Shown: positions 8,176 through 15,513, numbered from the stretch's first letter. The stretch is 64,000 bases of DNA from Chryseobacterium indologenes (GCF_018362995.1 NZ_CP074372.1:4154001-4218000), one strand, 5' to 3'. Program-made: numbers and translations. The notes: generated by a model not told the origin, from the sequence alone.

Positions 8176-8202
8176 GATGCTTCGACTCCGCTCAGCATGA
8201 CA
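8176..8202. repeat. dispersed-repeat-like element (TTCGACTCCGCTCAGCATGACA)
   Basis: The intergenic piece GATGCTTCGACTCCGCTCAG and the following CATGACA resembles a short palindromic repeat (GTCATxCTGAGCGxAGTCGAAGxATC) that I recall as scattered through Flavobacteria and some other phyla. ATGCT and AGCAT arms can pair. Only one copy is seen here, so the repeat call is from memory, not from copy number. Confidence 0.45.
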
Positions 8203-8269
8203 TATCTAAAGTTATAATCTGACATAGAAGCTTATTGATTATATAGTATATTATACCATATAAATTTAT

Positions 8270-8277
8270 TAATTTTG
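8270..8277 (+). promoter_or_regulatory. -7 promoter element for murI
   Basis: TAATTTTG fits TAnnTTTG. It overlaps an in-frame TTG at 8275, so translation more likely starts at the next in-frame TTG, 8296. Confidence 0.5.
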
Positions 8278-8295
8278 TATAAAATTTCAGTTCAT

Positions 8296-9126
8296 TTGAA
8301 AACTAAAAAACAAGATTATTCACATCTTTCACCAAGCCAGCCTATCGGAATTTTCGACAGTGGGGTGGGAGGCCTTACCGTTGCCAAAGAAATCAAAAGA
8401 CTTCTTCCTCACGAAGATCTTATTTACTTTGGAGATACAAAGCACCTTCCTTATGGAGAAAAATCCAAGGAAGCCATCATTGAATACTCTACAAAGATCA
8501 CCAATTTTCTGCTGGAGCAGAACTGTAAAGCGATTGTGATTGCCTGTAATACGGCAACAGCGAATGCTTTGAATGAAGTGATGCAGTCTGTTGCAGGAAA
8601 AGTTCCAGTGATAGACGTTATCAATCCTGTCGCTGAAAAAGTATCCTACGAAATCCACAATAATGTAGGTGTAATTGCGACCAAAGCTACAGTGAATTCC
8701 GGACTCTATAAAAAGAGTATCCGAAAGCATAATAAATGGATCAAAGTGGATGAATTAGCGACACCATTGCTGGTTCCTGCCATTGAAGAAGGATTTAAAA
8801 ACCATCCGATCACCCATGCTATTATTTATAATTATTTAAGTAATAGTAAATTAAAGAATATTGAAACATTGATTCTGGGCTGTACCCATTATCCTCTTTT
8901 AATAGATGAAATCAAGCAGTATTACGGAAACAGAGTCCGTGTCATTGATTCTCCGAATATTGTAGCCAATCATCTGAAGATTATTCTGGATAAGTACAAC
9001 CTTTTAAATGATAACAATCACAAACCGAACTACCATTTCTATCTTTCTGATCTTACCAAGAATTTTGAAAAGATCTCTAAGAAGTTCTTTGGAAAAACAA
9101 TTGATTTAGAATTAAAAGTATTATAA
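8296..9126 (+). CDS. murI: glutamate racemase
   Basis: A cytoplasmic enzyme that converts L- to D-glutamate for peptidoglycan. The N-terminal PIGIFDSGVGGLTV motif holds the catalytic-loop Asp and Ser. The two catalytic cysteines are seen in ACNTATANA (C84) and LGCTHYP (C196). No ATG precedes the conserved N-terminus. I choose TTG 8296 (276 residues) over TTG 8275 because the latter lies within the -7 promoter element. The start is therefore less sure than the identity. Confidence 0.92.
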   Translation: MKTKKQDYSHLSPSQPIGIFDSGVGGLTVAKEIKRLLPHEDLIYFGDTKHLPYGEKSKEAIIEYSTKITNFLLEQNCKAIVIACNTATANALNEVMQSVAGKVPVIDVINPVAEKVSYEIHNNVGVIATKATVNSGLYKKSIRKHNKWIKVDELATPLLVPAIEEGFKNHPITHAIIYNYLSNSKLKNIETLILGCTHYPLLIDEIKQYYGNRVRVIDSPNIVANHLKIILDKYNLLNDNNHKPNYHFYLSDLTKNFEKISKKFFGKTIDLELKVL

Positions 9127-9130
9127 ATAA

Positions 9131-9160
9131 AAAGTCTGCTATTTAGAGCAGACTTTTTTA
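9131..9160 (+). terminator. rho-independent terminator after murI
   Basis: A perfect 10-bp stem (AAAGTCTGCT, 9131-9140; AGCAGACTTT, 9147-9156) with a six-base loop, followed by a T-run. Confidence 0.85.
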
Positions 9161-9202
9161 TTAGTGTCTTTTATGAAATCAATTTCGAGATTCGTGTTTG
9201 AT

Positions 9203-9802
9203 TTACGCTTCCACAATTACTTTTTCAGCTTTCAGTCTGGTTTTTGGATTGAATTGAGGCTGGTTGGCATCTGTTTCATCTCTTTCCCCGATAGCTACTG
9301 CAAATAAGGTCTCATATTTTTCATTATTCAGAACAGCATCATATCCTTCAGGCTCAATTCCTTCCATTGGAGTGGAATCTATTCCCATAGCTGCACAAGC
9401 AGAGAGCAGTACTCCTAATGATAAGTAAACCTGATGTCCAAGCCATGATTTTATCGCAGTTTCTCCTTTGGGTTTTACCATAGTTCGGTAATAATTGACA
9501 GATCCTTCCGGAAGGTTTTCTTCAATTTGCTTCTCAAAGTTTTCTATGTTTTTGATTACCTGAAAGACAATAACATGGCTGCTGTCGAAAACTTTTGCTT
9601 TATTAAAATAAGATTTGTCACCCAATTGTTTTTTCAGCTCCGGATCATTGACAAAGATAAAGTTCCATGGCTGGCTGTTGATGGATGATGGACTCAGATT
9701 CAGGATCTCTTTAAGTTCTTCAATCTGTTCTTCACTGATTTTTCCCTGTGGGTTATACTTTTTTACTGTATACCTGTTTTTCATTTTGTTTAAAAAGTTC
9801 AT
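9203..9802 (-). CDS. NAD(P)H-dependent nitroreductase family protein
   Basis: A 199-residue FMN-dependent oxidoreductase of the NfsB/nitroreductase fold. Seen are the R-x-T/S-V-x-x-Y N-terminal FMN-contact region (KNRYTVKKY), the SPSSINSQPWNFI motif (about residues 37-49), a Gly/Ala-rich central helix (SLGVLLSACAAMGIDSTPMEGI) and the C-terminal AIGERDE. Such enzymes reduce quinones, nitro compounds or related electrophiles. It is divergently transcribed from an HxlR regulator, and both share an 18-bp inverted operator, which points to induction by thiol-reactive or redox stress, as for nitroreductases controlled by YodB or HypR in Bacillus. Confidence 0.92.
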   Translation of the reverse strand: MNFLNKMKNRYTVKKYNPQGKISEEQIEELKEILNLSPSSINSQPWNFIFVNDPELKKQLGDKSYFNKAKVFDSSHVIVFQVIKNIENFEKQIEENLPEGSVNYYRTMVKPKGETAIKSWLGHQVYLSLGVLLSACAAMGIDSTPMEGIEPEGYDAVLNNEKYETLFAVAIGERDETDANQPQFNPKTRLKAEKVIVEA

Positions 9803-9804
9803 AA

Positions 9805-9822
9805 TTTTATACTATCATTTTT
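9805..9822 (-). promoter_or_regulatory. operator arm in front of the nitroreductase gene
   Basis: TTTTATACTATCATTTTT is the exact reverse complement of 9869-9886. It lies between the -7 element and the start codon of the nitroreductase gene. Inside and just beyond it, ACTAT (9811-9815) and ATAGT (9823-9827) form a smaller dyad. It is a likely binding site of the divergent HxlR protein. Confidence 0.75.
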
Positions 9823-9829
9823 ATAGTTA

Positions 9830-9837
9830 CAAAATTA
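9830..9837 (-). promoter_or_regulatory. -7 promoter element for the nitroreductase gene
   Basis: TAATTTTG on the minus strand fits TAnnTTTG exactly. The operator arm begins seven bases downstream, at or next to the expected transcript start. Confidence 0.6.
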
Positions 9838-9849
9838 ATTTAAGTTTCC

Positions 9850-9857
9850 TAACTTTG
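9850..9857 (+). promoter_or_regulatory. -7 promoter element for the HxlR regulator gene
   Basis: TAACTTTG fits TAnnTTTG exactly. The second operator arm begins 11 bases downstream. Confidence 0.65.
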
Positions 9858-9868
9858 CAATAACGGTA

Positions 9869-9886
9869 AAAAATGATAGTATAAAA
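9869..9886 (+). promoter_or_regulatory. operator arm in front of the HxlR regulator gene
   Basis: AAAAATGATAGTATAAAA is the exact reverse complement of 9805-9822 and ends at the base before the regulator's ATG (9887). Binding here would block transcription elongation or translation of the regulator itself. Confidence 0.75.
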
Positions 9887-10234
9887 ATGTATACAATAGA
9901 TAATAAATCTTATCCCTGCTGTACCAGCGTTACTATGAAATTTATAGGCGGTAAATGGAAAGCAGTTATTTTACACCATCTTATTGGCGGGGCTAGAAGA
10001 TATAATGAATTAAGAAAATCAATTCCTACCATTACAGAAAGAACACTAAGCCTTCAGCTAAAGCAGCTGGAAGAGGATGGAATTGTTGACCGTAAAGTTT
10101 TTACGGAAAAACCTCCTTTAGTAGTTGAATATGAATTAACAGATTTTGGAAGAACCTTATTGCCTGTTCTGGAAGCGATAACAAAATGGGGTGAAGAAGC
10201 TCCCGTAATCTCAAAAAAAATAATCAGGAATTAA
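9887..10234 (+). CDS. HxlR-family winged-helix transcriptional regulator with N-terminal Cys pair
   Basis: A 115-residue MarR-fold repressor or activator of the HxlR (DUF24) family. The family core is clear: GGKWKAVILHHL, the recognition-helix region RRYNELRKSIPTITERTLSLQLKQLEEDGIVDR and the wing that follows. Two adjacent cysteines, C11 and C12, sit just before the first helix, the position of the redox-sensing cysteine in YodB, CatR and HypR. It is divergent from a nitroreductase, with operators in front of both genes, so autoregulation and control of the enzyme are likely. Its last bases overlap the rsmD terminator and the rsmD stop by four bases. Confidence 0.93.
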   Translation: MYTIDNKSYPCCTSVTMKFIGGKWKAVILHHLIGGARRYNELRKSIPTITERTLSLQLKQLEEDGIVDRKVFTEKPPLVVEYELTDFGRTLLPVLEAITKWGEEAPVISKKIIRN

Positions 10235-10247
10235 AGTTCCTGATTAT
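10213..10247 (-). terminator. rsmD terminator embedded in the 3' coding end of the HxlR gene
   Basis: An 11-bp perfect stem (ATAATCAGGAA, 10220-10230; TTCCTGATTAT, 10237-10247) is followed on the minus strand by an eight-base U-run (10213-10220). It overlaps the last codons and stop of the convergent regulator gene. Confidence 0.75.
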
Positions 10248-10803
10248 CTTCTTTATTCGGTTCAAAAAAACTGAAACTTACGTTTCCGTATTTTCGGGTA
10301 TCTGTTAGGTTGGGATGTTCCAGCTTCATACGGCTTTGGTGCTCCACAATAAGAACTCCGTTTTCTTTCAGGTATTTATTATTTAATACCAGAGAAATGA
10401 GTTCGTAATACTTTTTCTCTTCCATTTCAAAAGGAGCATCAGAGAAAACAATCTCAAATGACTTTTTATTTCTGAATTTTTTAAGCCAGTCAAATACATC
10501 ACCTCTCTGCACATTGATCTGAAGTGCCATATCAAGCTCAGAAGCGGTAGAATTGATAAACGAGGTATGCTTTGGGTTCATTTCTACAGAAGTAACACTT
10601 TGGCATCCTCTGGAAGCAAATTCAAAGGTAATAGAGCCAATTCCTGCAAAAAGATCAAGCACGGAGATCGACTGCATATCGTATTTGTTTTCCAGAATGC
10701 TGAATAAAGCCTCTTTCGCAAAATCGGTGGTAGGCCTTACATCAAAGTTTTTAGGGGCGGCAATTTTCTTGGCTTTCCATTTGCCTGATATTATTCTGAA
10801 CAT
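10231..10803 (-). CDS. rsmD: 16S rRNA (guanine-966-N2)-methyltransferase RsmD
   Basis: A 190-residue SAM-dependent methyltransferase acting on 16S rRNA in the small subunit. Seen are the N-terminal MFRIISGKWKAKKI, the RPTTDFAKEALFSIL signature (about residues 23-37), the SAM-binding VLDLFAGIGSITFEFASRG (about 48-66) and motif IV FSDAPFE. The usual catalytic tetrapeptide is (D/N)PP(F/Y); here it reads DAPF, so the first proline is replaced by alanine. It is followed by DUF3822 upstream on the same strand and converges with the HxlR gene. Confidence 0.93.
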   Translation of the reverse strand: MFRIISGKWKAKKIAAPKNFDVRPTTDFAKEALFSILENKYDMQSISVLDLFAGIGSITFEFASRGCQSVTSVEMNPKHTSFINSTASELDMALQINVQRGDVFDWLKKFRNKKSFEIVFSDAPFEMEEKKYYELISLVLNNKYLKENGVLIVEHQSRMKLEHPNLTDTRKYGNVSFSFFEPNKEDNQEL

Positions 10804-10886
10804 ATTTTTCTTAGGGTTTAGGTAATAGATTATAGGTGGCTGGTAATTATGTCCGGTATCAATCCTTATTACCTGCGGCCTGCAAT

Positions 10887-11603
10887 CTAGTTAAGTATAA
10901 AATTCTTGTTTGGAATATTGTCAAAAACAATTTTCAGATTTTTAACAAATTTCTGAAGTTCGGAAATGAAAGTTTCATTTTCCGTAGTTTCTCCATAAGC
11001 ATAAAAGCTGGTTTCATTAATTCCAAAACCTATTTTGCTCAATGTAAACATAATGAAGTAAAGGAAATCTACTTCTGAGTTAACATCAAGATTATTATAA
11101 AGGATGATTTTTTTATTGTCAATCGCAAAGAACTCACATTGATTATGATAAAGATTGATGTGAATTTCCTTGTTGGTTTTATTATTAATTGAACTTAAAA
11201 ACTTTTCTCCTGAGAAATTAAAATGAACCGGTATAGCCAATTCCTTTATTTTTTTATAATAATTTTTCGGGAAAGTGTAATAAAACTGTATGTTGAATTT
11301 TTTGTTGATAGAAAGCATCAGCTCTTCCTTCTCTCTATCGGCAGGGGCATTAAAGGCGATCAGATCAAATCCTGCTTCATGCTCGGAAAAACCTTCAGGC
11401 ATCAGGGTAAAATGATTAAATGCTGAAATCACCTGGATCTCATCATAGCGCTGCTTAATAAGAACTTCATCCAGCTTTTGCTCAATAAGATTGGCCGGGG
11501 TTTCTTCAGTAACGAAATAAGATTTTTCCTCCAGAATGTTTTTGTTTTTAACAATCTGGGTGATCAATCCGTCTTTAGTAAAAAGTAAATTAAGTACGTT
11601 CAT
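10887..11603 (-). CDS. DUF3822 family protein
   Basis: A 238-residue protein matching the Bacteroidota family DUF3822 by its position next to rsmD and by its actin/HSP70-like alternation of strands and helices, with runs such as EIQVISAFNHFTLMPEGF (about residues 56-73) and HINLYHNQCEFFAIDNKKIILYN in the second half. Members are consistently linked to rsmD or coaD; their function is not established. The promoter's -7 element overlaps the stop codon of the upstream Smr gene. The family assignment is from memory of family context. Confidence 0.75.
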   Translation of the reverse strand: MNVLNLLFTKDGLITQIVKNKNILEEKSYFVTEETPANLIEQKLDEVLIKQRYDEIQVISAFNHFTLMPEGFSEHEAGFDLIAFNAPADREKEELMLSINKKFNIQFYYTFPKNYYKKIKELAIPVHFNFSGEKFLSSINNKTNKEIHINLYHNQCEFFAIDNKKIILYNNLDVNSEVDFLYFIMFTLSKIGFGINETSFYAYGETTENETFISELQKFVKNLKIVFDNIPNKNFILN

Positions 11604-11616
11604 ATTTCAATTGCTG

Positions 11617-11624
11617 CAAATTTA
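11617..11624 (-). promoter_or_regulatory. -7 promoter element for the DUF3822/rsmD unit
   Basis: TAAATTTG on the minus strand fits TAnnTTTG and ends 13 bases before the DUF3822 ATG. Its TAA is also the stop codon of the Smr gene. Confidence 0.55.
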
Positions 11625-12116
11625 GTGAAATTCTACCATTACCGCACCCGATTGGTGGTGAAGTATTTCCTTATTATAAAAATCAATATTGACCTGGCTT
11701 TCCAATACATCCCGAACCATCCTCTGCAGAGTGCCATCACCAATACCATGAACAATTTCCAGCCTTTTAAGGTTGTTTTTTCTGCAAAACTCAATCACTT
11801 CAATGAGTTTCTCCTTTTGAATAAACAATCTTTCAAAGCTGTCATAGTCATTGGGATTCTTCACCAAATTATGAAAATGCAGGTCTAAAACCAAATGATT
11901 TTTCTGATGTTTCTTAGAAATGATTTTTTTAGGTTCCGCTTTTCTTACCACTCTGATATTTTCATAAAGGTCAGAATCCTTAGGAACCAGTTTTTCTTTT
12001 GCATATTGATGGGTAAAGCCATATTCATCTTTAAAAACGACAATATTTCCCTTCACGGAAGTTATCACTCCGCTTAAATCTTCATCTACTACCGAAACCT
12101 TATCGCCGATTTTCAT
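11622..12116 (-). CDS. Smr domain protein (MutS2 C-terminal-like)
   Basis: A 164-residue protein. The N-terminal part (residues 1-50, MKIGDKVSVVDEDLSGVI...) is an SH3-like beta barrel similar to the DUF2027 region. The C-terminal half is a Smr domain with LDLHFHNL (about residues 77-84) and the family signature HGIGDGTLQRMVRDVL (about 123-138). Smr domains are nicking endonucleases or RNA-cleaving modules, active in MutS2 and in ribosome-collision rescue. This stand-alone form lacks the MutS2 ATPase. It has its own -7 element at 12151-12158. Confidence 0.88.
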   Translation of the reverse strand: MKIGDKVSVVDEDLSGVITSVKGNIVVFKDEYGFTHQYAKEKLVPKDSDLYENIRVVRKAEPKKIISKKHQKNHLVLDLHFHNLVKNPNDYDSFERLFIQKEKLIEVIEFCRKNNLKRLEIVHGIGDGTLQRMVRDVLESQVNIDFYNKEILHHQSGAVMVEFH

Positions 12117-12150
12117 ATTTTTTTAGACTTGTCTGAACCCATTATTGGTG

Positions 12151-12158
12151 CAAAGGTA
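12151..12158 (-). promoter_or_regulatory. -7 promoter element for the Smr gene
   Basis: TACCTTTG on the minus strand fits TAnnTTTG and ends 34 bases before the ATG at 12116. Confidence 0.5.
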
Positions 12159-12236
12159 GAAAGTAAAATGTATTGAAGGCAAACTCATTTACTCCCAAAT
12201 AATTCTCAAACGCTCAAACCTTCATGTTATCACTCA

Positions 12237-12734
12237 TCAAACTCTTGGCCCCAATTCGATGATTTCCAGATCTTTGATTTCTTCACCATCTACTACAAAG
12301 CGCATCATTGTTCTTACCTTATGCCAGCCCTGTTTTCCACAGGCACCGGGATTAAGGTGCAACAGGTTATTTTTCTCATCATACATCGCTTTCAAAATAT
12401 GCGAATGTCCTGAGATAAATAATTTCGGAGCTTTCTCTGCTATTTCTTTTTTTGTGAGTGGACTATATTTTCCGGGATAACCTCCGATATGAATCATTAA
12501 AACCTCAAGCTTTTCGCAGAAAAAACGATTAACCTCAGGAAACTCAGCCTGGATTTTAGCATCATCGATGTTTCCATATACTCCTTTCAGAGGTTTTATC
12601 TTTTCCAGCTGTTCAATGACGTCAAGATTTCCAAAATCTCCACAATGCCATACTTCGTCAGCCTGAGAAGCGTATTCCAGAATTCTATTATCAATATAAG
12701 AATGAGAGTCGGAAAGGAGAAGGATCTTTGTCAT
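12237..12734 (-). CDS. YfcE/MJ0936-type metallophosphoesterase
   Basis: A 165-residue calcineurin-like phosphoesterase with all metal-binding motifs: LLSDSH (D9, H11), HCGDFGN, VYGNIDD, HIGGYP, and ISGHSH followed by NPGACG. Small enzymes of this group cleave phosphodiesters, including 2',3'-cyclic nucleotides in some members; the substrate here is unknown. Its start codon overlaps the stop of the preceding exported-protein gene by one base (TAATG), so the two are translationally coupled. Confidence 0.92.
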   Translation of the reverse strand: MTKILLLSDSHSYIDNRILEYASQADEVWHCGDFGNLDVIEQLEKIKPLKGVYGNIDDAKIQAEFPEVNRFFCEKLEVLMIHIGGYPGKYSPLTKKEIAEKAPKLFISGHSHILKAMYDEKNNLLHLNPGACGKQGWHKVRTMMRFVVDGEEIKDLEIIELGPRV

Positions 12735-13183
12735 TATCTAAGGGTTCTTTCTGTAATATTTTCGTGGTATTTATCTTTGAATATCGCTACACGGTCAGGA
12801 TTCAGTTCTCCGTCATGATTGATCACTCTTTCTTTTAATAACCATTTTACCAGCTTTTCCATTCCTTTTTTGGAATTCATAAAATTGGCAATTTTGGCTA
12901 TATCGGTTGATTCCACTTTTGTTTTTTCAGGCAGAAAATTCAGGATAAAATAATCATCACTTACATAGCTTGGAGTTTCATTGTCCATATATCGGTAAAG
13001 AAGAATCTCTTCATCATCCTTCATAGAGAAAAATGAATACTGGGCTACATTGATTTTTTCAGTTTTCAGGATCTGCTTTCCATCCAATAAAACTTTATCG
13101 TCTTTGATGGTAACGTCCTGGGAAAAATATAAATTACAGCTTATCATCAGTAAGAAGAAAGCCAATAATCTGTTTACTGCCAT
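12734..13183 (-). CDS. exported protein of unknown function
   Basis: A 149-residue protein with a signal peptide (MAVNRLLAFFLLMISCNLYFSQ, likely cleaved after residue 21) and a soluble mixed alpha/beta body. I do not recognise the family. An upstream in-frame ATG at 13207 would give a longer product, but a TATATTTG promoter element covers it (13205-13212), so ATG 13183 is chosen. The cysteine in the ISCN segment could also be read as a lipobox. It is coupled to the downstream metallophosphoesterase by a one-base overlap. Confidence 0.7.
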   Translation of the reverse strand: MAVNRLLAFFLLMISCNLYFSQDVTIKDDKVLLDGKQILKTEKINVAQYSFFSMKDDEEILLYRYMDNETPSYVSDDYFILNFLPEKTKVESTDIAKIANFMNSKKGMEKLVKWLLKERVINHDGELNPDRVAIFKDKYHENITERTLR

Positions 13184-13204
13184 TTTTGTTTTTTTTTGAG
13201 ATTG

Positions 13205-13212
13205 CAAATATA
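13205..13212 (-). promoter_or_regulatory. -7 promoter element for the exported protein/phosphoesterase unit
   Basis: TATATTTG on the minus strand fits TAnnTTTG and ends 21 bases before ATG 13183. Confidence 0.6.
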
Positions 13213-13267
13213 AGAAGCTTTAATCAACTTATCAGATCGGTTTACTTTCAGAGAATAATTAAGAATA

Positions 13268-13732
13268 TCAGTCAGTAATATTTTTTGTTTTCCTGATAGA
13301 ATCCAGTTTCTTCTCTATATCTGCACTGAAAACTTTTTTTAGTTTCAGTTGATTCTCTGTAAGCTTTGAAATAACAAAAGTACCGGTCATATTCGTATTG
13401 GAAGGAAATACCAAAGTCACTGTAGAATCTGAAGCTTTTTTCCAGTTCCCGATATAGCGGTCTGGTTTTTCACTTTTAGTAACCGGTTCTTCCAAAGTAT
13501 CATATCTTAATGTAGATTTAATCAGGTTTCCAGTAATTTTCCCATTTTTCTGAAATCTGATTCCTTCTTTTCTTGCCTCAAAACCATCCTTCTTTTCGTA
13601 GGTATAAATATAAGTATCCATTTTACTGAGATTCCAGGTTTGTAAAAGTAAAGGATTGGAAGTTCTGTCCTGGGCGTTGATACCACTGGCTGCGAAAAGA
13701 GAGAAAATACAGATACAAATAGGCTTTTTCAT
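13268..13732 (-). CDS. exported lipocalin-like protein of unknown function
   Basis: A 154-residue protein with a signal peptide ending near INAQ (residue 21). The body reads as beta strands: a TWNLSKMDTY start, an IRFQKNGKITG turn, IGNWKKASDSTVTLVFP and FVISKLTENQLKLKK. The W-x-L ... F-x-x-x-G-x ... G-x-W ... L-x-x-L order is the pattern of the short lipocalin-like proteins common in Bacteroidota. Ligand unknown. It is divergent from the serine hydrolase gene. Confidence 0.65.
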   Translation of the reverse strand: MKKPICICIFSLFAASGINAQDRTSNPLLLQTWNLSKMDTYIYTYEKKDGFEARKEGIRFQKNGKITGNLIKSTLRYDTLEEPVTKSEKPDRYIGNWKKASDSTVTLVFPSNTNMTGTFVISKLTENQLKLKKVFSADIEKKLDSIRKTKNITD

Positions 13733-13774
13733 GAATACAACGGGTTTATCAGTAAAATAAGTAAACTTTTAATC

Positions 13775-13790
13775 ATGCTAAAATTAGCAT
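13775..13790. promoter_or_regulatory. 16-bp dyad upstream of the serine hydrolase promoter
   Basis: ATGCTAA-AA-TTAGCAT is a dyad with perfect 7-bp arms, 14 bases upstream of the -7 element at 13805. It occupies the region where a -33 element would lie, so it may be an operator. Confidence 0.4.
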
Positions 13791-13804
13791 CACTTAATAT
13801 TTAG

Positions 13805-13812
13805 TAAATTTG
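13805..13812 (+). promoter_or_regulatory. -7 promoter element for the serine hydrolase gene
   Basis: TAAATTTG fits TAnnTTTG and lies 18 bases before ATG 13831. Confidence 0.6.
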
Positions 13813-13830
13813 GGAAAATTAAAATAAACA

Positions 13831-15375
13831 ATGAAACAGAAACTTTCTTTTTTCATTTTTCTTTTGACCGTAGGATTAGCCAATGCACAGGTTGAAGAAA
13901 AAAAGCTGGATGAACTGATCCATAATACTCTGAAAACTTTTGATGTACCGGGAATGTCCGTAGGGATTGTAAAAGATGGGAAAATGATTTATTCCAAAGG
14001 TTTTGGAGTACGTTCTCTTACGACCAAGCAGCCTATGGATGATAATACATTGGTGGGGATTGCTTCCAACTCTAAAGGTTTCACATGTACAGCATTAGCA
14101 ATCCTGGCAGATGAAGGAAAACTGAACTGGGATGATAAAGTTTCAAAATATATTCCTGAGTTTCAAATGTACGATCCGTATGTTTCACAAAACGTAACAA
14201 TAAAAGATCTTATCACTCACAGGGCAGGATTAGGCCTTGGCCAGGGAGATCTTATGTTTTTTCCGGAAGGAGGAAACTTAACAGTGAATGACATTGTTCA
14301 TAATGTGAGATACCTGAAACCTGAAAATCCTTTCAGAACAAAATTAGATTATAATAATATCATGTTTATTGTTGCCGGGGAAGTGATTCACAGAGTTTCC
14401 GGATTAAGCTGGGCAGACTTTATAGAACAGAGGATCATGAAGCCTGTAGGAATGACTTCTAGCTTTGGGAGCTATAACAGAGCAAAAGCAACGGCCAACA
14501 AAATTGATGCACATGCTCCTGTAGACGGAAAAGCTATTGCTGTTCCCCACGACTGGAACGAAACAGCCAATGCTGCAGGAGGAATTATGAGCAACATCAA
14601 AGACATGACAATATGGGCAGAATGTCTGTTAAATAATTTCACCACGAAAGATGGAAAAAAATTAGTTTCAGATAAAAATGTTCAACAGCTTTGGAATCTT
14701 CAGATCCCTGACAGAGTAGCAGCAAAGAATCCTTACGATACAAGCTTCTACGGATATGGTTTAGGCTGGTTCCTGAGCGATGTTAAAGGGCATAAGCAGG
14801 TGCAGCATACTGGTGGGTTGATTGGAACGGTTACCCAGTTTACTTTGATTCCGGATATGAAGCTGGGAATTGTTGTATTGACCAACCAACAGTCCGGAGC
14901 CGCTTTCAATACCATTACCAATACGGTGAAGGATTCTTATCTTGGTGTAGCAGACAGAAACTGGCTGAAAACATATGGTGACAGAATGTCTAAGATGGAA
15001 GCAGATTTTAATAAACAAAAGAAAGATGCTTTTGCAAAATCAGAAGCATTTAAAAAAGAAAAATCTCTTCAGCCCAAAGCAGAACAGTTTACAGGAACAT
15101 ATAATGATGCATGGTTTGGGGATGTAGAAATTTCTCAGCAGGGAAATACTTACAGAATTTCATGCAAAAACTCTCCAAGATTAAAAGGGGAATTACTTCC
15201 TTACTCTAACAGTTCTTTCATTATCAAATGGGATGACAGAAGCTATGACGCGGATGCCTATATTATTTTCAGCTATGACGAAAACGGAAAGGCAGAATCT
15301 GCAAAATTGAAGGCGATTTCCGATGTGACCGATTTCAGCTTCGATTTTGATGATCTGGATTTGAAGAAGAAATAA
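13831..15375 (+). CDS. exported serine hydrolase (class C beta-lactamase/DD-peptidase fold) with DUF3471-like tail
   Basis: A 514-residue periplasmic or secreted protein. The signal peptide ends at about ANAQ (residue 20). The beta-lactamase-related domain (about 25-370) has the active-site SxxK (S79, K82), the Y-x-N motif in LDYNNIMF (near 173), and an HTGG triad in place of K-S/T-G. A C-terminal beta domain (about 410-510, with TGTYNDAWFGDVEIS) resembles DUF3471/lipocalin-like tails. Such proteins are esterases or peptidases on D-amino-acid substrates; true beta-lactamase activity is not implied. It ends in a hairpin terminator. Confidence 0.9.
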   Translation: MKQKLSFFIFLLTVGLANAQVEEKKLDELIHNTLKTFDVPGMSVGIVKDGKMIYSKGFGVRSLTTKQPMDDNTLVGIASNSKGFTCTALAILADEGKLNWDDKVSKYIPEFQMYDPYVSQNVTIKDLITHRAGLGLGQGDLMFFPEGGNLTVNDIVHNVRYLKPENPFRTKLDYNNIMFIVAGEVIHRVSGLSWADFIEQRIMKPVGMTSSFGSYNRAKATANKIDAHAPVDGKAIAVPHDWNETANAAGGIMSNIKDMTIWAECLLNNFTTKDGKKLVSDKNVQQLWNLQIPDRVAAKNPYDTSFYGYGLGWFLSDVKGHKQVQHTGGLIGTVTQFTLIPDMKLGIVVLTNQQSGAAFNTITNTVKDSYLGVADRNWLKTYGDRMSKMEADFNKQKKDAFAKSEAFKKEKSLQPKAEQFTGTYNDAWFGDVEISQQGNTYRISCKNSPRLKGELLPYSNSSFIIKWDDRSYDADAYIIFSYDENGKAESAKLKAISDVTDFSFDFDDLDLKKK

Positions 15376-15401
15376 AACGCAAAGCATAAAAATATTCTTT
15401 G

Positions 15402-15429
15402 AAGAACGGGCATTGGTCCGTTCTTTTTT
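15402..15429 (+). terminator. rho-independent terminator after the serine hydrolase gene
   Basis: AAGAACGG (15402-15409) pairs with CCGTTCTT (15418-15425), followed by more T residues. Confidence 0.75.
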
Positions 15430-15490
15430 GTTTCTATGAAAAAATTACGGCCTCGTGGAATTTAAATAATGACTTTTGATATTCAATAGG

Positions 15491-15513
15491 AACGGGCTTT
15501 AGCCCGTTTTTTT
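15491..15513. terminator. second GC-rich hairpin with T-run
   Basis: AACGGGCT (15491-15498) pairs with AGCCCGTT (15501-15508) across two bases, followed by a T-run. It may be a backup terminator or a member of a dispersed repeat, because the same CGGGCTTTAGCCCG core style recurs at 15531-15540 as GGCTTTAGCC. Confidence 0.55.

Noticed and set aside
13831..15375. Serine hydrolase as a class C beta-lactamase resistance gene
   Set aside because: SxxK and YxN are present, but HTGG replaces KTG and there is an extra C-terminal domain, which is typical of esterases and peptidases of the family.
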